From Nocardia anocheti (GTDB lineage Bacteria; Actinomycetota; Actinomycetes; Mycobacteriales; Mycobacteriaceae), in NCBI RefSeq assembly GCF_029675105.1, contig NZ_JAQQFV010000009.1:248001-312000 (forward strand): a DNA stretch of 64,000 nucleotides. Reading direction: 5' to 3'. Position numbers and translations under genes: made by a program. The notes under the pieces are model-generated. The model ran no database searches, was not told the DNA's origin, and saw only the letters and a list, made by a program, of their open reading frames with translations. The stretch's first letter is position 1. Each line of letters starts with the position of its first letter. Positions 9,388 through 18,553 of the stretch are shown here, piece after piece.

Positions 9388-9489
9388 ATGTCACAGCGCG
9401 GTAACCGCGATCATTCCCGGTAGGCGCGCGCCGATCAATAGTTGCGTCCTGGCAACCAGTGTGCGCGGCCTATCCGGGATATCGCGTTT

Positions 9490-11130
9490 TCAGAGCGGAA
9501 TGTTGCCGTGTTTCTTCGGCGGCAGGCTCACCATCTTGCGTTCGAGCAGTCGCAGCGCCGACACGATCTGGCCTCGCGTGTGCGAGGGCGGGATGACCGC
9601 GTCGACGTATCCGCGCTCGGCGGCGACGTACGGGTTCACGAGGGTGTCCTCGTACTCGTTCTGCAGCTCGAGGCGCAGCGCGTCGACATCGGCGCCGTTG
9701 GCGGCGGCTTCCTTGAGCTGCTTGCGGTAGACGAATCCGACGGCGCCGGAAGCACCCATGACGGCGATCTGCGCGGTCGGCCACGCGAGGTTCACATCGG
9801 CACCCATGTGCTTGGAACCCATCACGTCGTAAGCCCCGCCGTAGGCCTTGCGAGTGATGATGGTGATCTTGCCCACAGTGGCCTCGCCGTAGGCGTAGAG
9901 CAGCTTCGCGCCCCGGCGGATGATGCCGTTGTATTCCTGGCCGGTGCCGGGCAGGAAGCCGGGCACGTCCACCAGGGTGATGATCGGGACGTTGAAGGCG
10001 TCGCAGGTGCGCACGAAGCGCGCGGCCTTCTCCGAGGCGTCGATGTCGAGGCATCCGGCGAACTGGGTCGGCTGGTTGGCCACGATGCCGACGCTGCGGC
10101 CGTCCACGCGACCGAAACCGCAGATGATGTTCATCGCGCGCTCGGCCTGCACCTCGAGGAACTCGTCGTCGTCGAGCAGACGGCGGATGACCTCGTGCAT
10201 GTCGTAGGGCTGGTTGGGCGAGTCCGGGATGATCGTGTCGAGCTCGAGGTCCTCGTCGGTGAGGGACTCCTCGATCGCGCCGGTGATCGGGTCGCTGGGC
10301 TCGTGGCGCGGGGCCTCGGCGCGGTTGTTGCTGGGCAGGTAGCCGAGCAGGTCCTTGACGTAGTCGAGGGCGTCCTGCTCGCCGGAGGCCACGTAGTGGG
10401 CCACACCGGACTTGGTCATGTGGGTGTGCGCGCCACCGAGGTCCTCCATGGTGACCTCTTCACCGGTGACGGTCTTGATCACGTCGGGGCCGGTGACGAA
10501 CATCTGCGAGGTCTGGTCGACCATCACCACGAAGTCGGTGAGCGCGGGGGAGTACACGTGGCCGCCCGCGGCGGGGCCCATGATCAGCGAGATCTGCGGG
10601 ATCACGCCGGAGGCCTGCACATTGCGGTGGAAGATCTCGCCGTAGAGGCCCAGGGAGACGACGCCCTCCTGGATGCGCGCGCCCGCGCCCTCGTTGATGC
10701 CGACCAGCGGACGGCCCGTCTTGAGCGCCAGGTCCATGACCTTGACGATCTTCTCGCCGTAGACCTCGCCGAGGGAGCCACCGAACACGGTGACGTCCTG
10801 GGAGAAGATGCATACGTCGCGGCCGTCGATGGTGCCGTAACCGGTCACCACGCCGTCACCGAGCGGGCGGTTGTTCTCCAGGCCGAAATTCACGCTGCGA
10901 TGCTTGGCGAGGGCGTCGAGTTCGACGAAGGAGCCTTCGTCGAGCAGGGCCAGGATGCGTTCGCGGGCGGTCATCTTGCCCTTGGCATGCACCTTGTCGA
11001 CCGCGGCCTCACCCATCGGGTGTTGCGCTTCTTCCAGCCGATTCCGCAGGTCAGCCAGCTTCCCGGCGGTGGTGTGGATATCGGGGGCGCCCGCCGAATC
11101 CGATGCGGGCTGCTGCTGGACACTCGTCAT
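9490..11130 (-). CDS. accD5: Propionyl/acyl-CoA carboxylase beta subunit (carboxyltransferase)
   Basis: A 546-residue carboxyltransferase that moves CO2 from biotin to propionyl-CoA or acetyl-CoA. The crotonase-like N- and C-domains carry [34 protein letters not shown] and the oxyanion stretch [18 protein letters not shown]. The second half carries [40 protein letters not shown] and [14 protein letters not shown]. Placement beside accE, birA and (nearby) accA3 matches the M. tuberculosis AccD5 locus. Start is ATG 11130. Confidence 0.94.
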   Translation of the reverse strand: MTSVQQQPASDSAGAPDIHTTAGKLADLRNRLEEAQHPMGEAAVDKVHAKGKMTARERILALLDEGSFVELDALAKHRSVNFGLENNRPLGDGVVTGYGTIDGRDVCIFSQDVTVFGGSLGEVYGEKIVKVMDLALKTGRPLVGINEGAGARIQEGVVSLGLYGEIFHRNVQASGVIPQISLIMGPAAGGHVYSPALTDFVVMVDQTSQMFVTGPDVIKTVTGEEVTMEDLGGAHTHMTKSGVAHYVASGEQDALDYVKDLLGYLPSNNRAEAPRHEPSDPITGAIEESLTDEDLELDTIIPDSPNQPYDMHEVIRRLLDDDEFLEVQAERAMNIICGFGRVDGRSVGIVANQPTQFAGCLDIDASEKAARFVRTCDAFNVPIITLVDVPGFLPGTGQEYNGIIRRGAKLLYAYGEATVGKITIITRKAYGGAYDVMGSKHMGADVNLAWPTAQIAVMGASGAVGFVYRKQLKEAAANGADVDALRLELQNEYEDTLVNPYVAAERGYVDAVIPPSHTRGQIVSALRLLERKMVSLPPKKHGNIPL

Positions 11131-11254
11131 GGGTTGCGAGTGTAGCCACCGACACGTCCACGCACTACGGCAGTCTCGGCTACCGGTCAGTAGAGAAACC
11201 GCAGGTGGTTGCGGTCGTGATGGTTCACGGTCGTGGCCTAGTAGCGTGCCGGGA

Positions 11255-12052
11255 ATGAACAGGGCACCGATCGATACCCCCCGTCTGCGCAGCTCCGTCG
11301 CCGAGACGGCGCCGTCGTTCTACGACCGGATCGACGTGGTGGACTCGACCGGTTCCACCAATGCCGATCTGGTCCTGCGCGCGGTCGACCGGTCCATCGA
11401 TCGCCAGGCACTGCTGGCCGAGGAGCAGGTGAGCGGGCGCGGCAGGCACACCAGGGAGTGGGTCAGCCCGCCGCGCGCGCAGATCTCGCTGTCGATCCTG
11501 GTGCGGCTGCCCGGCGTGGTGCCCGCGAAGCTGGGCTGGCTGCCGCTGCTGGCCGGGGTCGCGGTGGTCGACGCGCTGCGCACGGCGACCGGTCTGGACC
11601 CGGAACTGAAATGGCCCAACGACGTGCTGCTGCGCGGGCGCAAACTGGCGGGCATCCTCGCCGAGGTGGTCGCGGCGGGGGACACCCCCGGCGTGGTCAC
11701 CGGGATCGGCCTCAATGTCGACCTCACCGAGGACGAGCTACCGGTCTCGCACGCCACCTCGCTGCGCCTGGCCGGACTGCCCGAGGCCGACCGCACCGCG
11801 CTGGCCGCGGCCATCCTCACCGAGTTCGCCCGCCGGGTCACCGCCTGGCAGCGGGCGGGTTGGGACACCACCGAACTCGCCGCCGCCTACCGCGAACGCT
11901 GCACCACCATCGGTCTCGAGGTGCGCGCGGAACTGCCCGGCGGTGACGTGATCACCGGCACGGCCACCGGCGTCGACGACAGCGGTCGGCTGTTCATCGG
12001 CGAGCGGGCGGTCTCGGCGGGCGATGTGAGTCACCTGCGCGGGCAGTATTGA
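11255..12052 (+). CDS. birA: Biotin--[acetyl-CoA-carboxylase] ligase
   Basis: Biotin protein ligase that attaches biotin to the AccA3 lysine. The 265-residue product has [12 protein letters not shown], the biotinoyl-AMP loop [33 protein letters not shown] and a small C-terminal SH3-like domain ([19 protein letters not shown]). There is no N-terminal HTH, so it is a group I enzyme without repressor function. ATG 11255 is taken as start; the open frame upstream overlaps divergent accD5 and is antisense noise. Pairing with accD5 is conserved in mycobacteria. Confidence 0.93.
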   Translation: MNRAPIDTPRLRSSVAETAPSFYDRIDVVDSTGSTNADLVLRAVDRSIDRQALLAEEQVSGRGRHTREWVSPPRAQISLSILVRLPGVVPAKLGWLPLLAGVAVVDALRTATGLDPELKWPNDVLLRGRKLAGILAEVVAAGDTPGVVTGIGLNVDLTEDELPVSHATSLRLAGLPEADRTALAAAILTEFARRVTAWQRAGWDTTELAAAYRERCTTIGLEVRAELPGGDVITGTATGVDDSGRLFIGERAVSAGDVSHLRGQY

Positions 12053-12070
12053 TGGCGGCTGGTGCCGCGG

Positions 12071-12165
12071 GTTCGCGGCCCCCTGGGGGCCCGCCGGTCA
12101 GGTACCGCGGCTTGCTCCTTCGTCGCGTACGCCGCGGCACCTGACCGGCGGGCCGGGCCGCGAAC
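12071..12165 (+). repeat. Long palindromic element, copy 1 (after birA)
   Basis: An imperfect inverted repeat starts 18 bp after the birA stop. The outer arm GTTCGCGGCC (12071-12080) pairs with 12156-12165. The inner arm (about 12088-12111) pairs with 12131-12153 with one mismatch. An unpaired block containing CCTGGGGG separates inner and outer arms on the left side only. The 19-nt loop (12112-12130) contains CCTTCGTCGCGTAC. Copy 2 at 17739 has the same plan in the opposite orientation. It may also serve as a birA terminator. Confidence 0.75.
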
Positions 12166-12174
12166 GGCCTCCCT

Positions 12175-12222
12175 AGGGGTCGGCCTTCTCAGCGGGCCCA
12201 GGGGTCGGCCTTCTCAGCGGGC
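12175..12222 (-). repeat. Tandem 25-bp duplication over the desaturase stop codon
   Basis: The 23-base string starting AGGGGTCGGCCTTCTCAGCG occurs at 12175-12197 and again at 12200-12222, a 25-bp period. On the minus strand each unit contains CGCTGA, so the desaturase stop (12214-12216) and its flank have been copied once into the 3' untranslated region. It looks like a recent slippage duplication. Confidence 0.85.
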
Positions 12223-13182
12223 GGCGGCTGCCGTGCTCTGGCGTTCGGCTACCTCGCGTTCGCGCGCGAGGAGTCGGTCTCGCTGTTCCTCGAACTTGAG
12301 GACGTCCTTCTCCAGCTTGTCGAGGAACTGGGCCAGGTCGTCGCGGGCGGCTTCGGCGCGGGGGCCGAAATCGTCGCGCCCGAAGACATTCCATTGTTTG
12401 AGCACCGGGCGGACCACCTCGTCGAGGTGCTGGCGCAGGTCGTAGATGCCGTGCTTGGCCATCAGTACGCCGTTGCGTCGCCAGTTCGGCATGCCCGCGC
12501 CGGGCATCTGGAAGTTGGTGAGCACCTTGGTGATCGCGGGCATCGCCTGATCGGGTACCAGGTCGATCGCCGCGCCGCACAGGTTGCGGTAGAAGATCAT
12601 GTGCAGGTTCTCGTCGGTGGCCACCCGCGCGAGCATGCGGTCGGCGACCGGGTCGTCGCAGACGCGGCCGGTATTGCGGTGGCTGACCCGGGTGGCCAGC
12701 TCCTGGAACGTCACGTACGCGACGTTCACCAGGAACCCGCCCCAGTTCGCCGGGGCGTGCGCGCCCTGGGTCATGTGGATCATCCTGGCTTCCTCGAGCG
12801 CCACCGGATCGACGCCACGCGTGACGACCAGGTAGTCACGCAGGACGATCCCGTGCCGGTTCTCCTCGGCCGTCCACCGGCCCACCCAGGTTCCCCACGC
12901 GCCGTCCTGGGAGAAGTTCTCGGCGATCTCGCGGTGATAGGAGGGCAGATTGTCCTCGGTGAGCAGATTGGTGATCATCGCCGCCTTGGCGACATCGGTG
13001 AGCCGGGATTGTCCGGGCTCCCAATCGTTTCCGCCCATGGCGGCGAAATTGCGGCCCTCGTCCCACGGGACGTAGTCGTGCGGATTCCAGTCCTTGGCGA
13101 TGGAGAGGTGCCGGTTCAGATTCTGTTCGGCCACGGGTTCGAGGGCCGTCAGGATTTCGAGCTGGGTCAGATCTTTGGTCAC
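12214..13182 (-). CDS. desA: Acyl-[acyl-carrier-protein] desaturase (soluble di-iron)
   Basis: A 322-residue stearoyl-ACP-desaturase-family enzyme that would introduce a cis double bond into ACP-bound fatty acids, as the DesA proteins do in mycolate-producing bacteria. Both di-iron helix motifs are present: EENRHG (WTAEENRHGIVLRDYL) and DENLHM (RVATDENLHMIFYRNL), with an additional NLLTEDNLPSYH segment. The C-terminus is a charged helix. Start GTG 13182 follows GGAGG at 8-bp spacing; the longer frame overlaps the divergent membrane protein. It is an insertion relative to the mycobacterial gene order around birA. Confidence 0.92.
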   Translation of the reverse strand: MTKDLTQLEILTALEPVAEQNLNRHLSIAKDWNPHDYVPWDEGRNFAAMGGNDWEPGQSRLTDVAKAAMITNLLTEDNLPSYHREIAENFSQDGAWGTWVGRWTAEENRHGIVLRDYLVVTRGVDPVALEEARMIHMTQGAHAPANWGGFLVNVAYVTFQELATRVSHRNTGRVCDDPVADRMLARVATDENLHMIFYRNLCGAAIDLVPDQAMPAITKVLTNFQMPGAGMPNWRRNGVLMAKHGIYDLRQHLDEVVRPVLKQWNVFGRDDFGPRAEAARDDLAQFLDKLEKDVLKFEEQRDRLLAREREVAERQSTAAAAR

Positions 13183-13309
13183 GCGTGCCTCCACTGTCGG
13201 TGTCGAGCAAGCAGATATGGGCAAAACCTGGCAGCTAGCGTGGAATCCACAGTATCGGTTCGGCCGTGGCTTCGAGAAATGCGCCGTCACAGCGCGGTAC
13301 TGTGCGTCC

Positions 13310-13843
13310 ATGGGTTACCCGGAGGATGTCCTCGCGCCCGACGAGCAGCTGATCCTGCACCGTCACCCGCACTGGAAGATGCTGGTGTGGCCGATCATCA
13401 CCCTCATCGTCGCGACCGCGCTCGCCGGTTTCCTCGGTGGGCTGGCCTGGCGCAACACCGAGGGTCATGTGCGCACGGTGCTGTTGCTGCTGATCGGGCT
13501 GGCCTGGCTGGGCGTGCTGGCCTGGCGGGTGGTGGCGCGGGTGATCGCCTGGAAGTCGACGCATTTCATCGTCACCGGTCGGCGGGTGCTGGTGCGTCAG
13601 GGCGTCATCACCCACACCGGTATCGACATCCCGCTCAGCCGCATCTCCAGCGTGCAGTTCCGGCACGGCGTCTTCGACCGGCTGCTGGGCACCGGCACGC
13701 TGATCATCGGCTCCTCCTCGGAGGAACCGCTGGAATACGACGACATCCCGCAGGTGCAGCAGGTGCATTCGCTGCTCTACCACCAGGTCTTCGAGGCCGA
13801 CTGCGCCCACGGCGACCAGCCCTGGGGCACCGGGTATCGGTGA
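13310..13843 (+). CDS. Bacterial PH-domain membrane protein
   Basis: A 177-residue protein with a short cytosolic N-terminus (EDVLAPDEQLILHRHPHW) and two closely spaced transmembrane helices (about residues 24-45 and 57-76). A bPH2 (YdbT-like) domain with THFIVTGRRVLVRQGVI and IPLSRISSVQF follows. Homologues sit beside birA/accD5 in mycobacteria (Rv3278c position). Function is unknown. It is followed 41 bp downstream by the response regulator on the same strand. Confidence 0.82.
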   Translation: MGYPEDVLAPDEQLILHRHPHWKMLVWPIITLIVATALAGFLGGLAWRNTEGHVRTVLLLLIGLAWLGVLAWRVVARVIAWKSTHFIVTGRRVLVRQGVITHTGIDIPLSRISSVQFRHGVFDRLLGTGTLIIGSSSEEPLEYDDIPQVQQVHSLLYHQVFEADCAHGDQPWGTGYR

Positions 13844-13884
13844 GCTGACCGCGCGCCGGAGTCCAGACCACTTAACCTGGGCAC

Positions 13885-14586
13885 ATGACCGCCGTACTGC
13901 TGGCCGAAGACGACGAGGCCATCGCCGCACCCCTGTCGCGGGCGCTGGGGCGTGAGGGCTACACCGTCACCGTCGAACGGTTCGGCCCCGCCGTGCTGCG
14001 CCGGGCCCTCGAAGGCGACCACGACCTGCTCATCCTCGACCTCGGCCTGCCCGGCATGGACGGTCTCGAGGTGTGCAGGCAGGTGCGTGCCTCCGGCGCC
14101 GATCTGGCGGTGCTGATGCTCACCGCCCGCACCGACGAGGTCGACTTCGTGGTCGGCCTGGACGCGGGGGCCGACGACTACGTCGGCAAGCCGTTCCGCC
14201 TGGCCGAACTGCTGGCCCGGGTGCGAGCGCTGTTGCGGCGCAGCGGAATCGGCGACGACGCGGTGGAGGTCGGCGGGATCCGGCTCGAGCCCGCGGCCCG
14301 GCGCGTGCTGGTCAACGGGGCCGAGGTGAACCTGGCCAACAAGGAGTACGAGCTGCTCAAAGTGCTCATCGACCGGGCCGGACAGGTGGTGCCGCGCGAG
14401 ACCATCCTGCGCGAGGTCTGGGGCGACGCCGATCTGCGCGGTTCCAAGACCCTCGACATGCACATGTCCTGGTTGCGCCGCAAGATCGGCGACGAGGGGC
14501 CGATGGCCGAACGCCGCATCGTCACCGTGCGCGGCGTCGGCTTCCGGCTCAACACCGACGCGCCCTCGGGCGCGAGCCGAGGCTGA
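13885..14586 (+). CDS. OmpR/PhoB-family response regulator
   Basis: A 233-residue response regulator. The receiver domain has the acidic pair AEDDEA, phosphoacceptor Asp in LLILDLGLPGMDG, Thr in MLTAR and Lys in GKPF. The C-terminal winged HTH (residues about 130-225) has NKEYELLKVLIDRAGQVV and the recognition helix region SKTLDMHMSWLRRKIGD. It lies 6 bp before the histidine kinase gene and is clearly its partner. The target genes are unknown. The system is absent from the syntenic mycobacterial locus. Confidence 0.93.
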   Translation: MTAVLLAEDDEAIAAPLSRALGREGYTVTVERFGPAVLRRALEGDHDLLILDLGLPGMDGLEVCRQVRASGADLAVLMLTARTDEVDFVVGLDAGADDYVGKPFRLAELLARVRALLRRSGIGDDAVEVGGIRLEPAARRVLVNGAEVNLANKEYELLKVLIDRAGQVVPRETILREVWGDADLRGSKTLDMHMSWLRRKIGDEGPMAERRIVTVRGVGFRLNTDAPSGASRG

Positions 14587-14592
14587 CCGGCG

Positions 14593-15900
14593 GTGCGCCG
14601 CCGCATCCTGCGTTCGATCCTGACCGTGCTCACCATCACCACGGTCGTGCTCGGCGTCCCGCTCATCTACACCGCCTGGCTGTGGGTCGAGGACATCACC
14701 CGCAACGACCTGCAGAGCCGCCTGGACCGGGTAGCCGCCGAGGTGATCGCCCAGGAGGGCGGTGACGGCACCGTCCAGGACGGGCTCGACGTGCGCGCGA
14801 TGCGGGCGCTGGTGCCCGAGGGCGGCAAGCTCACCATCGTCTATCCGGCGCCGCACGACAACGCGGCGCGCACCGACATCGGCGTCGACCACGTCGATGA
14901 TCCGCTGGTGGAATCGCTGTCCATGGGTACCTCCGGGTCGCTGCGACTCGAGGTCCCCGCCGGGCCCATGCACTCGCGTCAGGAACAGGCCGTGGCCGCG
15001 GTCGCGCTGGCCGTGCTCGCCTCGCTCGGCGCCGCCTTCTCGGTGGCGGTCGTGACCGCGCGCCGGGTCGCGGACCCGCTGCGCGATGTGGCCGCCCGCG
15101 CCGCCCGCCTGGCCATGGGCGATTTCCGGCCCGACCCGCGTCGCCACGGCATCGCCGAACTGGACCGGGTCTCCGACGTGCTCGACTCGGCCACCGTCGA
15201 GATCGCGGGCCGCCTGCAACGCGAGCACGCGCTGGTCGCCGACGTCTCGCATCAGCTGCGCAGCCGCCTGACCGCGGTGCGCCTGCGCCTGGACGAGCTG
15301 TCCACCCACGCCGACCCCGAGGTGGTGCACGAGGCCGAGGAGGCGATGGCCCAGGTCGACCGGCTCACCGACGCCATCGACGAACTGGTGCGCGCCTCCC
15401 GCGACGAGGACGCCGCCGATCGCGACCCGGTCCCGGTGATGGCCGAGCTGCGCGGCGTGGTCGCCGAATGGGCCCACCCGTTCACCGAGGAGGGCCGCGA
15501 GCTGCGCCTGACCGGCGACGAGTCGCTGCGGGCCCCGATCACCGGTTCCCGTCTGCGCGAGGCCGTCGCGGTCCTGGTCGACAACGCCCTCATGCACGGC
15601 GGCGGCACCTGCACCGTCTCGGTGCGCACCGTCCCGACCATGAGCTCACGCGATCCGCTGATCTGCGTGGAGGTCGCCGACGAGGGCGAGGGCATCCGCG
15701 ACGAGCTCGCCCCGCACATCTTCGACCGAGGTTTCTCGGCAGGCGGCTCGACCGGTGTGGGCCTGGCGCTGGCCCGCGCGCTGGTGGAGGCCGACGGGGG
15801 CCGTCTGGAACTGCAGCGACGCCGTCCGGCGCTGTTCGCGGTGTTCCTGAACTCGAAGGTCAACCGGTCGCCCAACGCGACCCTGACCGAGCCGCGCTAG
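14593..15900 (+). CDS. Sensor histidine kinase, partner of the upstream response regulator
   Basis: A 435-residue membrane sensor kinase starting at GTG 14593. TM1 is at residues about 8-30, then an extracytoplasmic sensor domain of about 105 residues (VEDITRNDLQ to SRQEQ), then TM2 (AVAAVALAVLASLGAAFSVAVV). A HAMP segment (RRVADPLRDVAARAARLAMGDF) and H-box DVSHQLRSRLTAVRLRLDEL follow. The ATPase domain has N-box LVDNALMHGG, G1 DEGEGI and G2 GVGLALARALVEADGG. The signal is unknown. Its TAG stop overlaps that of the convergent gtrA gene. Confidence 0.92.
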   Translation: MRRRILRSILTVLTITTVVLGVPLIYTAWLWVEDITRNDLQSRLDRVAAEVIAQEGGDGTVQDGLDVRAMRALVPEGGKLTIVYPAPHDNAARTDIGVDHVDDPLVESLSMGTSGSLRLEVPAGPMHSRQEQAVAAVALAVLASLGAAFSVAVVTARRVADPLRDVAARAARLAMGDFRPDPRRHGIAELDRVSDVLDSATVEIAGRLQREHALVADVSHQLRSRLTAVRLRLDELSTHADPEVVHEAEEAMAQVDRLTDAIDELVRASRDEDAADRDPVPVMAELRGVVAEWAHPFTEEGRELRLTGDESLRAPITGSRLREAVAVLVDNALMHGGGTCTVSVRTVPTMSSRDPLICVEVADEGEGIRDELAPHIFDRGFSAGGSTGVGLALARALVEADGGRLELQRRRPALFAVFLNSKVNRSPNATLTEPR

Positions 15901-16445
15901 CTGCGGCCGAGCGGTTCCTGTTCCTCTTCGATCAGGTCTTCCAACTCGGCGACGATCTCGTTCATCTCGTCGGGGAACACCCACCGGCGCATGGCCCAGA
16001 AACGGAACGCCATCTGCAGGAAGTTGCCGATCACGAACGCGCTGACGAAGTCGGCGATGTTCTCGGTCAGGAAGCTCACGTTCGGCTGCCGCAGATCGAG
16101 CATGTAACTCGAGATCCACAGCGGGATATTGCTCAGCACCACGCCGATGCCGCTGACTCCGAAGAACAGCAGCGCCTCGTGATGTTTCTCGCGGCCGCCG
16201 CGATTCTTGAACGACCATTCCCGGTTCAGGATGTAGGACGCGATCACCGCGACCACTCCGGAGATGATCTTGGCGGTGACCGGTTTCTCGGCCAGAACGG
16301 TCCATTTCAGGAGGTAGAACAGGCCGCTGTCGATCACGAACGTGGTCGCTCCGACGATGGCGAACTTGATCAGCTCACGGTGCCGGTACGCGGATTCGCG
16401 TAGGCGCGGGGGAAGGACGCTGACCACGTCGTCGACGATTGACAC
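15897..16445 (-). CDS. GtrA-family membrane protein
   Basis: A 182-residue GtrA-like protein with four hydrophobic helices: FAIVGATTFVIDSGLFYLL, IISGVVAVIASYIL ending in NREWSF, LLFFGVSGIGVVLSNIPLWI and a helix near FVSAFVIGNFLQMAFRFWAMRRWVF. GtrA proteins help move polyprenyl-linked sugars in cell-wall glycan synthesis (the mycobacterial homologue at this locus is Rv3277). A Glu-rich cytosolic tail follows. GTG 16445 starts the recognisable protein; the ribosome site is weak. Confidence 0.85.
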   Translation of the reverse strand: MSIVDDVVSVLPPRLRESAYRHRELIKFAIVGATTFVIDSGLFYLLKWTVLAEKPVTAKIISGVVAVIASYILNREWSFKNRGGREKHHEALLFFGVSGIGVVLSNIPLWISSYMLDLRQPNVSFLTENIADFVSAFVIGNFLQMAFRFWAMRRWVFPDEMNEIVAELEDLIEEEQEPLGRS

Positions 16446-16484
16446 GAGTTCCGAGTGTACCGGTAGCAAAGATTCGCTTTCGAC

Positions 16485-17711
16485 ATGACAACATTGCACG
16501 ACGTGAGTGCACGTTCGTTCGATCCGTCTGCCATGCCCACCGTCACCATGGTCGGTGGTGGCCAGCTCGCGCGCATGACGCACCAGGCCGCGGTCGCCCT
16601 CGGCCAGCGTCTGCGGGTGCTGGCGACCGCGCCCGGTGACCCCGCGGCCCAGGTCACGCCCGATGTCGTCTACGGCAGCCACGACGACCTCGAGGCGCTA
16701 CGCGCGGCCGCGGTCGGCTCGCACGCGCTGACCTTCGACCACGAGCACGTGCCGACCGAGCACCTCGACGTGCTGGTCGCCGAGGGGGTGAACGTCGCCC
16801 CGCCGCCGCAGGCCCTGATCTTCGCCCAGGACAAGCTGGCCATGCGCACCAAGCTCTCCGCGCTGGGCCTGCCGGTCCCGGCCTTCGTCGAGGTGACCGC
16901 GCCCGCCGACGCCATCGCCTTCGGTGACGAGCACGGGTGGCCCTTCGTCCTCAAGGCCGTGCGCGGCGGCTACGACGGTCGCGGCGTGTGGATGCCCGCC
17001 GACGCCGCCGAGGCCGAGCGGTTGGTCACCGAGCAGCTCGCGCACGGCGTGCAGCTGCTGGCCGAGGCCAAGGTCGACCTGAAGCGTGAGCTGTCGGCCA
17101 TGGTGGCCCGCTCGCCGTTCGGGCAGGCCGCCACCTGGCCGGTGGTGGAGACCGTGCAGCGCAACGGCCAGTGCGCCGTGGTGATCGCCCCCGCCCCCGA
17201 CCTGCCCGAGGACCTCGGCGCCCGCGCCGAGACCATGGCCCTCGAGCTGGCCGCCGGACTCGGCGTCGTCGGCGTGATGGCCGTGGAGCTGTTCGAGACC
17301 CACGACGGCGAGATCCTCGTCAACGAGCTGGCCATGCGTCCGCACAACTCCGGCCACTGGGGCATGGACGGCGCCTGCACCGGCCAGTTCGAACAGCACC
17401 TGCGCGCGGTCCTGGACTACCCCCTCGGCGACACCACCCCGCTGGCGCCGGTGACCGTGATGGCCAACATCCTCGGCGCCGCCCAGGCCCCCGAGATGCC
17501 CATGGACGAGCGCCTGCACCACCTCTACGCCCGCCTGCCCGAGGCCAAGGTCCACCTCTACGGCAAGGGCGAGCGCCCCGACCGCAAGATCGGCCACATC
17601 AACATCCTCGGCGACGATGTCGCCCAGGTCCGCGAGAAGGCCGAGCGGGCGGCGCACTGGATGTCACACGCCGTCTGGACCGATGGCTGGGACCCGCACG
17701 GCGGCGAATAA
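16485..17711 (+). CDS. purK: N5-carboxyaminoimidazole ribonucleotide synthase
   Basis: ATP-grasp enzyme that converts AIR, bicarbonate and ATP to N5-CAIR in purine synthesis. It has VTMVGGGQLARMTHQAA, TFDHEHVP, the ATP-grasp LKAVRGGYDGRGVW and NELAMRPHNSGHWGMDGA. The 408-residue length is normal. The N-terminus is uncertain: ATG 16485 and a shorter ATG just before PTVTMVGGG are both possible, neither with a good ribosome site. purE follows on the same strand after a 153-bp gap filled by a long palindrome. Confidence 0.94.
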   Translation: MTTLHDVSARSFDPSAMPTVTMVGGGQLARMTHQAAVALGQRLRVLATAPGDPAAQVTPDVVYGSHDDLEALRAAAVGSHALTFDHEHVPTEHLDVLVAEGVNVAPPPQALIFAQDKLAMRTKLSALGLPVPAFVEVTAPADAIAFGDEHGWPFVLKAVRGGYDGRGVWMPADAAEAERLVTEQLAHGVQLLAEAKVDLKRELSAMVARSPFGQAATWPVVETVQRNGQCAVVIAPAPDLPEDLGARAETMALELAAGLGVVGVMAVELFETHDGEILVNELAMRPHNSGHWGMDGACTGQFEQHLRAVLDYPLGDTTPLAPVTVMANILGAAQAPEMPMDERLHHLYARLPEAKVHLYGKGERPDRKIGHINILGDDVAQVREKAERAAHWMSHAVWTDGWDPHGGE

Positions 17712-17738
17712 CCACCCACCCACCCACCCGACCACCAC

Positions 17739-17831
17739 GGGGTTTCGGCCGCCTCGCCGCCGAGGGGCGAGACGTACCGCCGAAGGCGAAGTATCGCCCC
17801 TCGGCGGCGAGGCCCCCAGGGCCGAAACCCC
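17739..17831 (-). repeat. Long palindromic element, copy 2 (between purK and purE)
   Basis: The outer arm GGGGTTTCGGC (17739-17749) pairs with 17821-17831. The inner 20-bp arm GCCTCGCCGCCGAGGGGCGA (17751-17770) pairs perfectly with 17794-17813. An unpaired CCCCAGG block (17814-17820) lies on the right side only. The 23-nt loop (17771-17793) reads on the minus strand as CTTCGCCTTCGGCGGTACG inside a few flanking bases. Compared with copy 1 at 12071 the plan is identical but inverted. It lies inside a presumed purK-purE transcript. Confidence 0.8.
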
Positions 17832-17864
17832 CGCGGCGCCAGCCGCAGAAAGGCACAGCACAGC

Positions 17865-18371
17865 ATGAGCACCAACGGTCCCCAGGTCGGCCTGATCATG
17901 GGCAGCGACTCCGACTGGCCCACCATGGAGGCCGCCGCCGAGGCGCTGGCCGAATTCGGCGTCCGCTTCGAGGTCGGCGTCGTCTCCGCGCACCGCACCC
18001 CCCAGCGCATGCTCGACTACGCCCGCGACGCCGCGGGTCGCGGCCTGCAGGTCGTCATCGCCGGTGCGGGCGGCGCCGCCCACCTGCCCGGCATGGTCGC
18101 CTCGGCCACCCCCCTGCCCGTCATCGGCGTCCCCGTCCCCCTGAAGTACCTCGACGGCATGGACTCCCTGCTCTCCATCGTCCAGATGCCCGCGGGCGTC
18201 CCCGTAGCCACCGTCTCCATCGGCGGCGCCCGCAACGCGGGCCTGCTCGCCGTCCGCATCCTCGCCGCCCACGACCCGTCCCTGCGCACCCGCATGGAAC
18301 AGTTCCAGTCCGGCCTCGAACAGATGGTCCTCGCCAAAGACGAAGCCCTCCGCACCAAGCTCCTGGGCTGA
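17865..18371 (+). CDS. purE: N5-carboxyaminoimidazole ribonucleotide mutase
   Basis: A 168-residue class I PurE that isomerises N5-CAIR to CAIR. The signature [18 protein letters not shown], the catalytic His in [11 protein letters not shown] and the loop [12 protein letters not shown] are intact, as is [16 protein letters not shown]. It follows purK, which supplies its substrate. An A-rich leader GCAGAAAGGCACAGC precedes the ATG. Confidence 0.95.
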   Translation: MSTNGPQVGLIMGSDSDWPTMEAAAEALAEFGVRFEVGVVSAHRTPQRMLDYARDAAGRGLQVVIAGAGGAAHLPGMVASATPLPVIGVPVPLKYLDGMDSLLSIVQMPAGVPVATVSIGGARNAGLLAVRILAAHDPSLRTRMEQFQSGLEQMVLAKDEALRTKLLG

Positions 18372-18387
18372 CGCTGACCCACCCCAC

Positions 18388-18553
18388 GTGAGTAGGCGAT
18401 CTCCTGGACGCACGCCCAGACAACCCGGTCATCGAGGTCGATCAGGTCGAGCAGAAAATCGTCCGGGCTTTTCGCGCGGGCCAACCGGATGAACAGGTCG
18501 CGGACGGCGTTCCCGTAGAGAACGTTCGCGTCGTATACGACGATGAATGCCAT
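18388..18553 (-). pseudogene. Internally deleted PIN-domain toxin remnant
   Basis: From ATG 18553 the minus strand encodes VVYDANVLYGNAVRDLFIRLA, the N-terminal strand and helix of a VapC-like PIN nuclease with its first catalytic Asp. It runs directly into KSPDDFLLDLIDLDDRVVWAC, which in full-length relatives lies about 100 residues later. The middle of the domain, with the remaining acidic active-site residues, is gone. Homology ends at about base 18388 and the frame runs on as antisense of purE. The start overlaps the stop of the upstream antitoxin-like gene by one base (TGATG), the usual coupling of such modules. It cannot be an active nuclease. Confidence 0.75.

Noticed and set aside
17711-17730. 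ACCC tetranucleotide run before palindrome copy 2
   Set aside because: Four or five short units only; simple-sequence noise in a GC-rich gap with no evident role.
18017-18553. Full-length minus-strand protein starting MAFIVVYDANVLY
   Set aside because: Only the first 55 or so codons resemble a PIN toxin; the remainder is antisense to purE.
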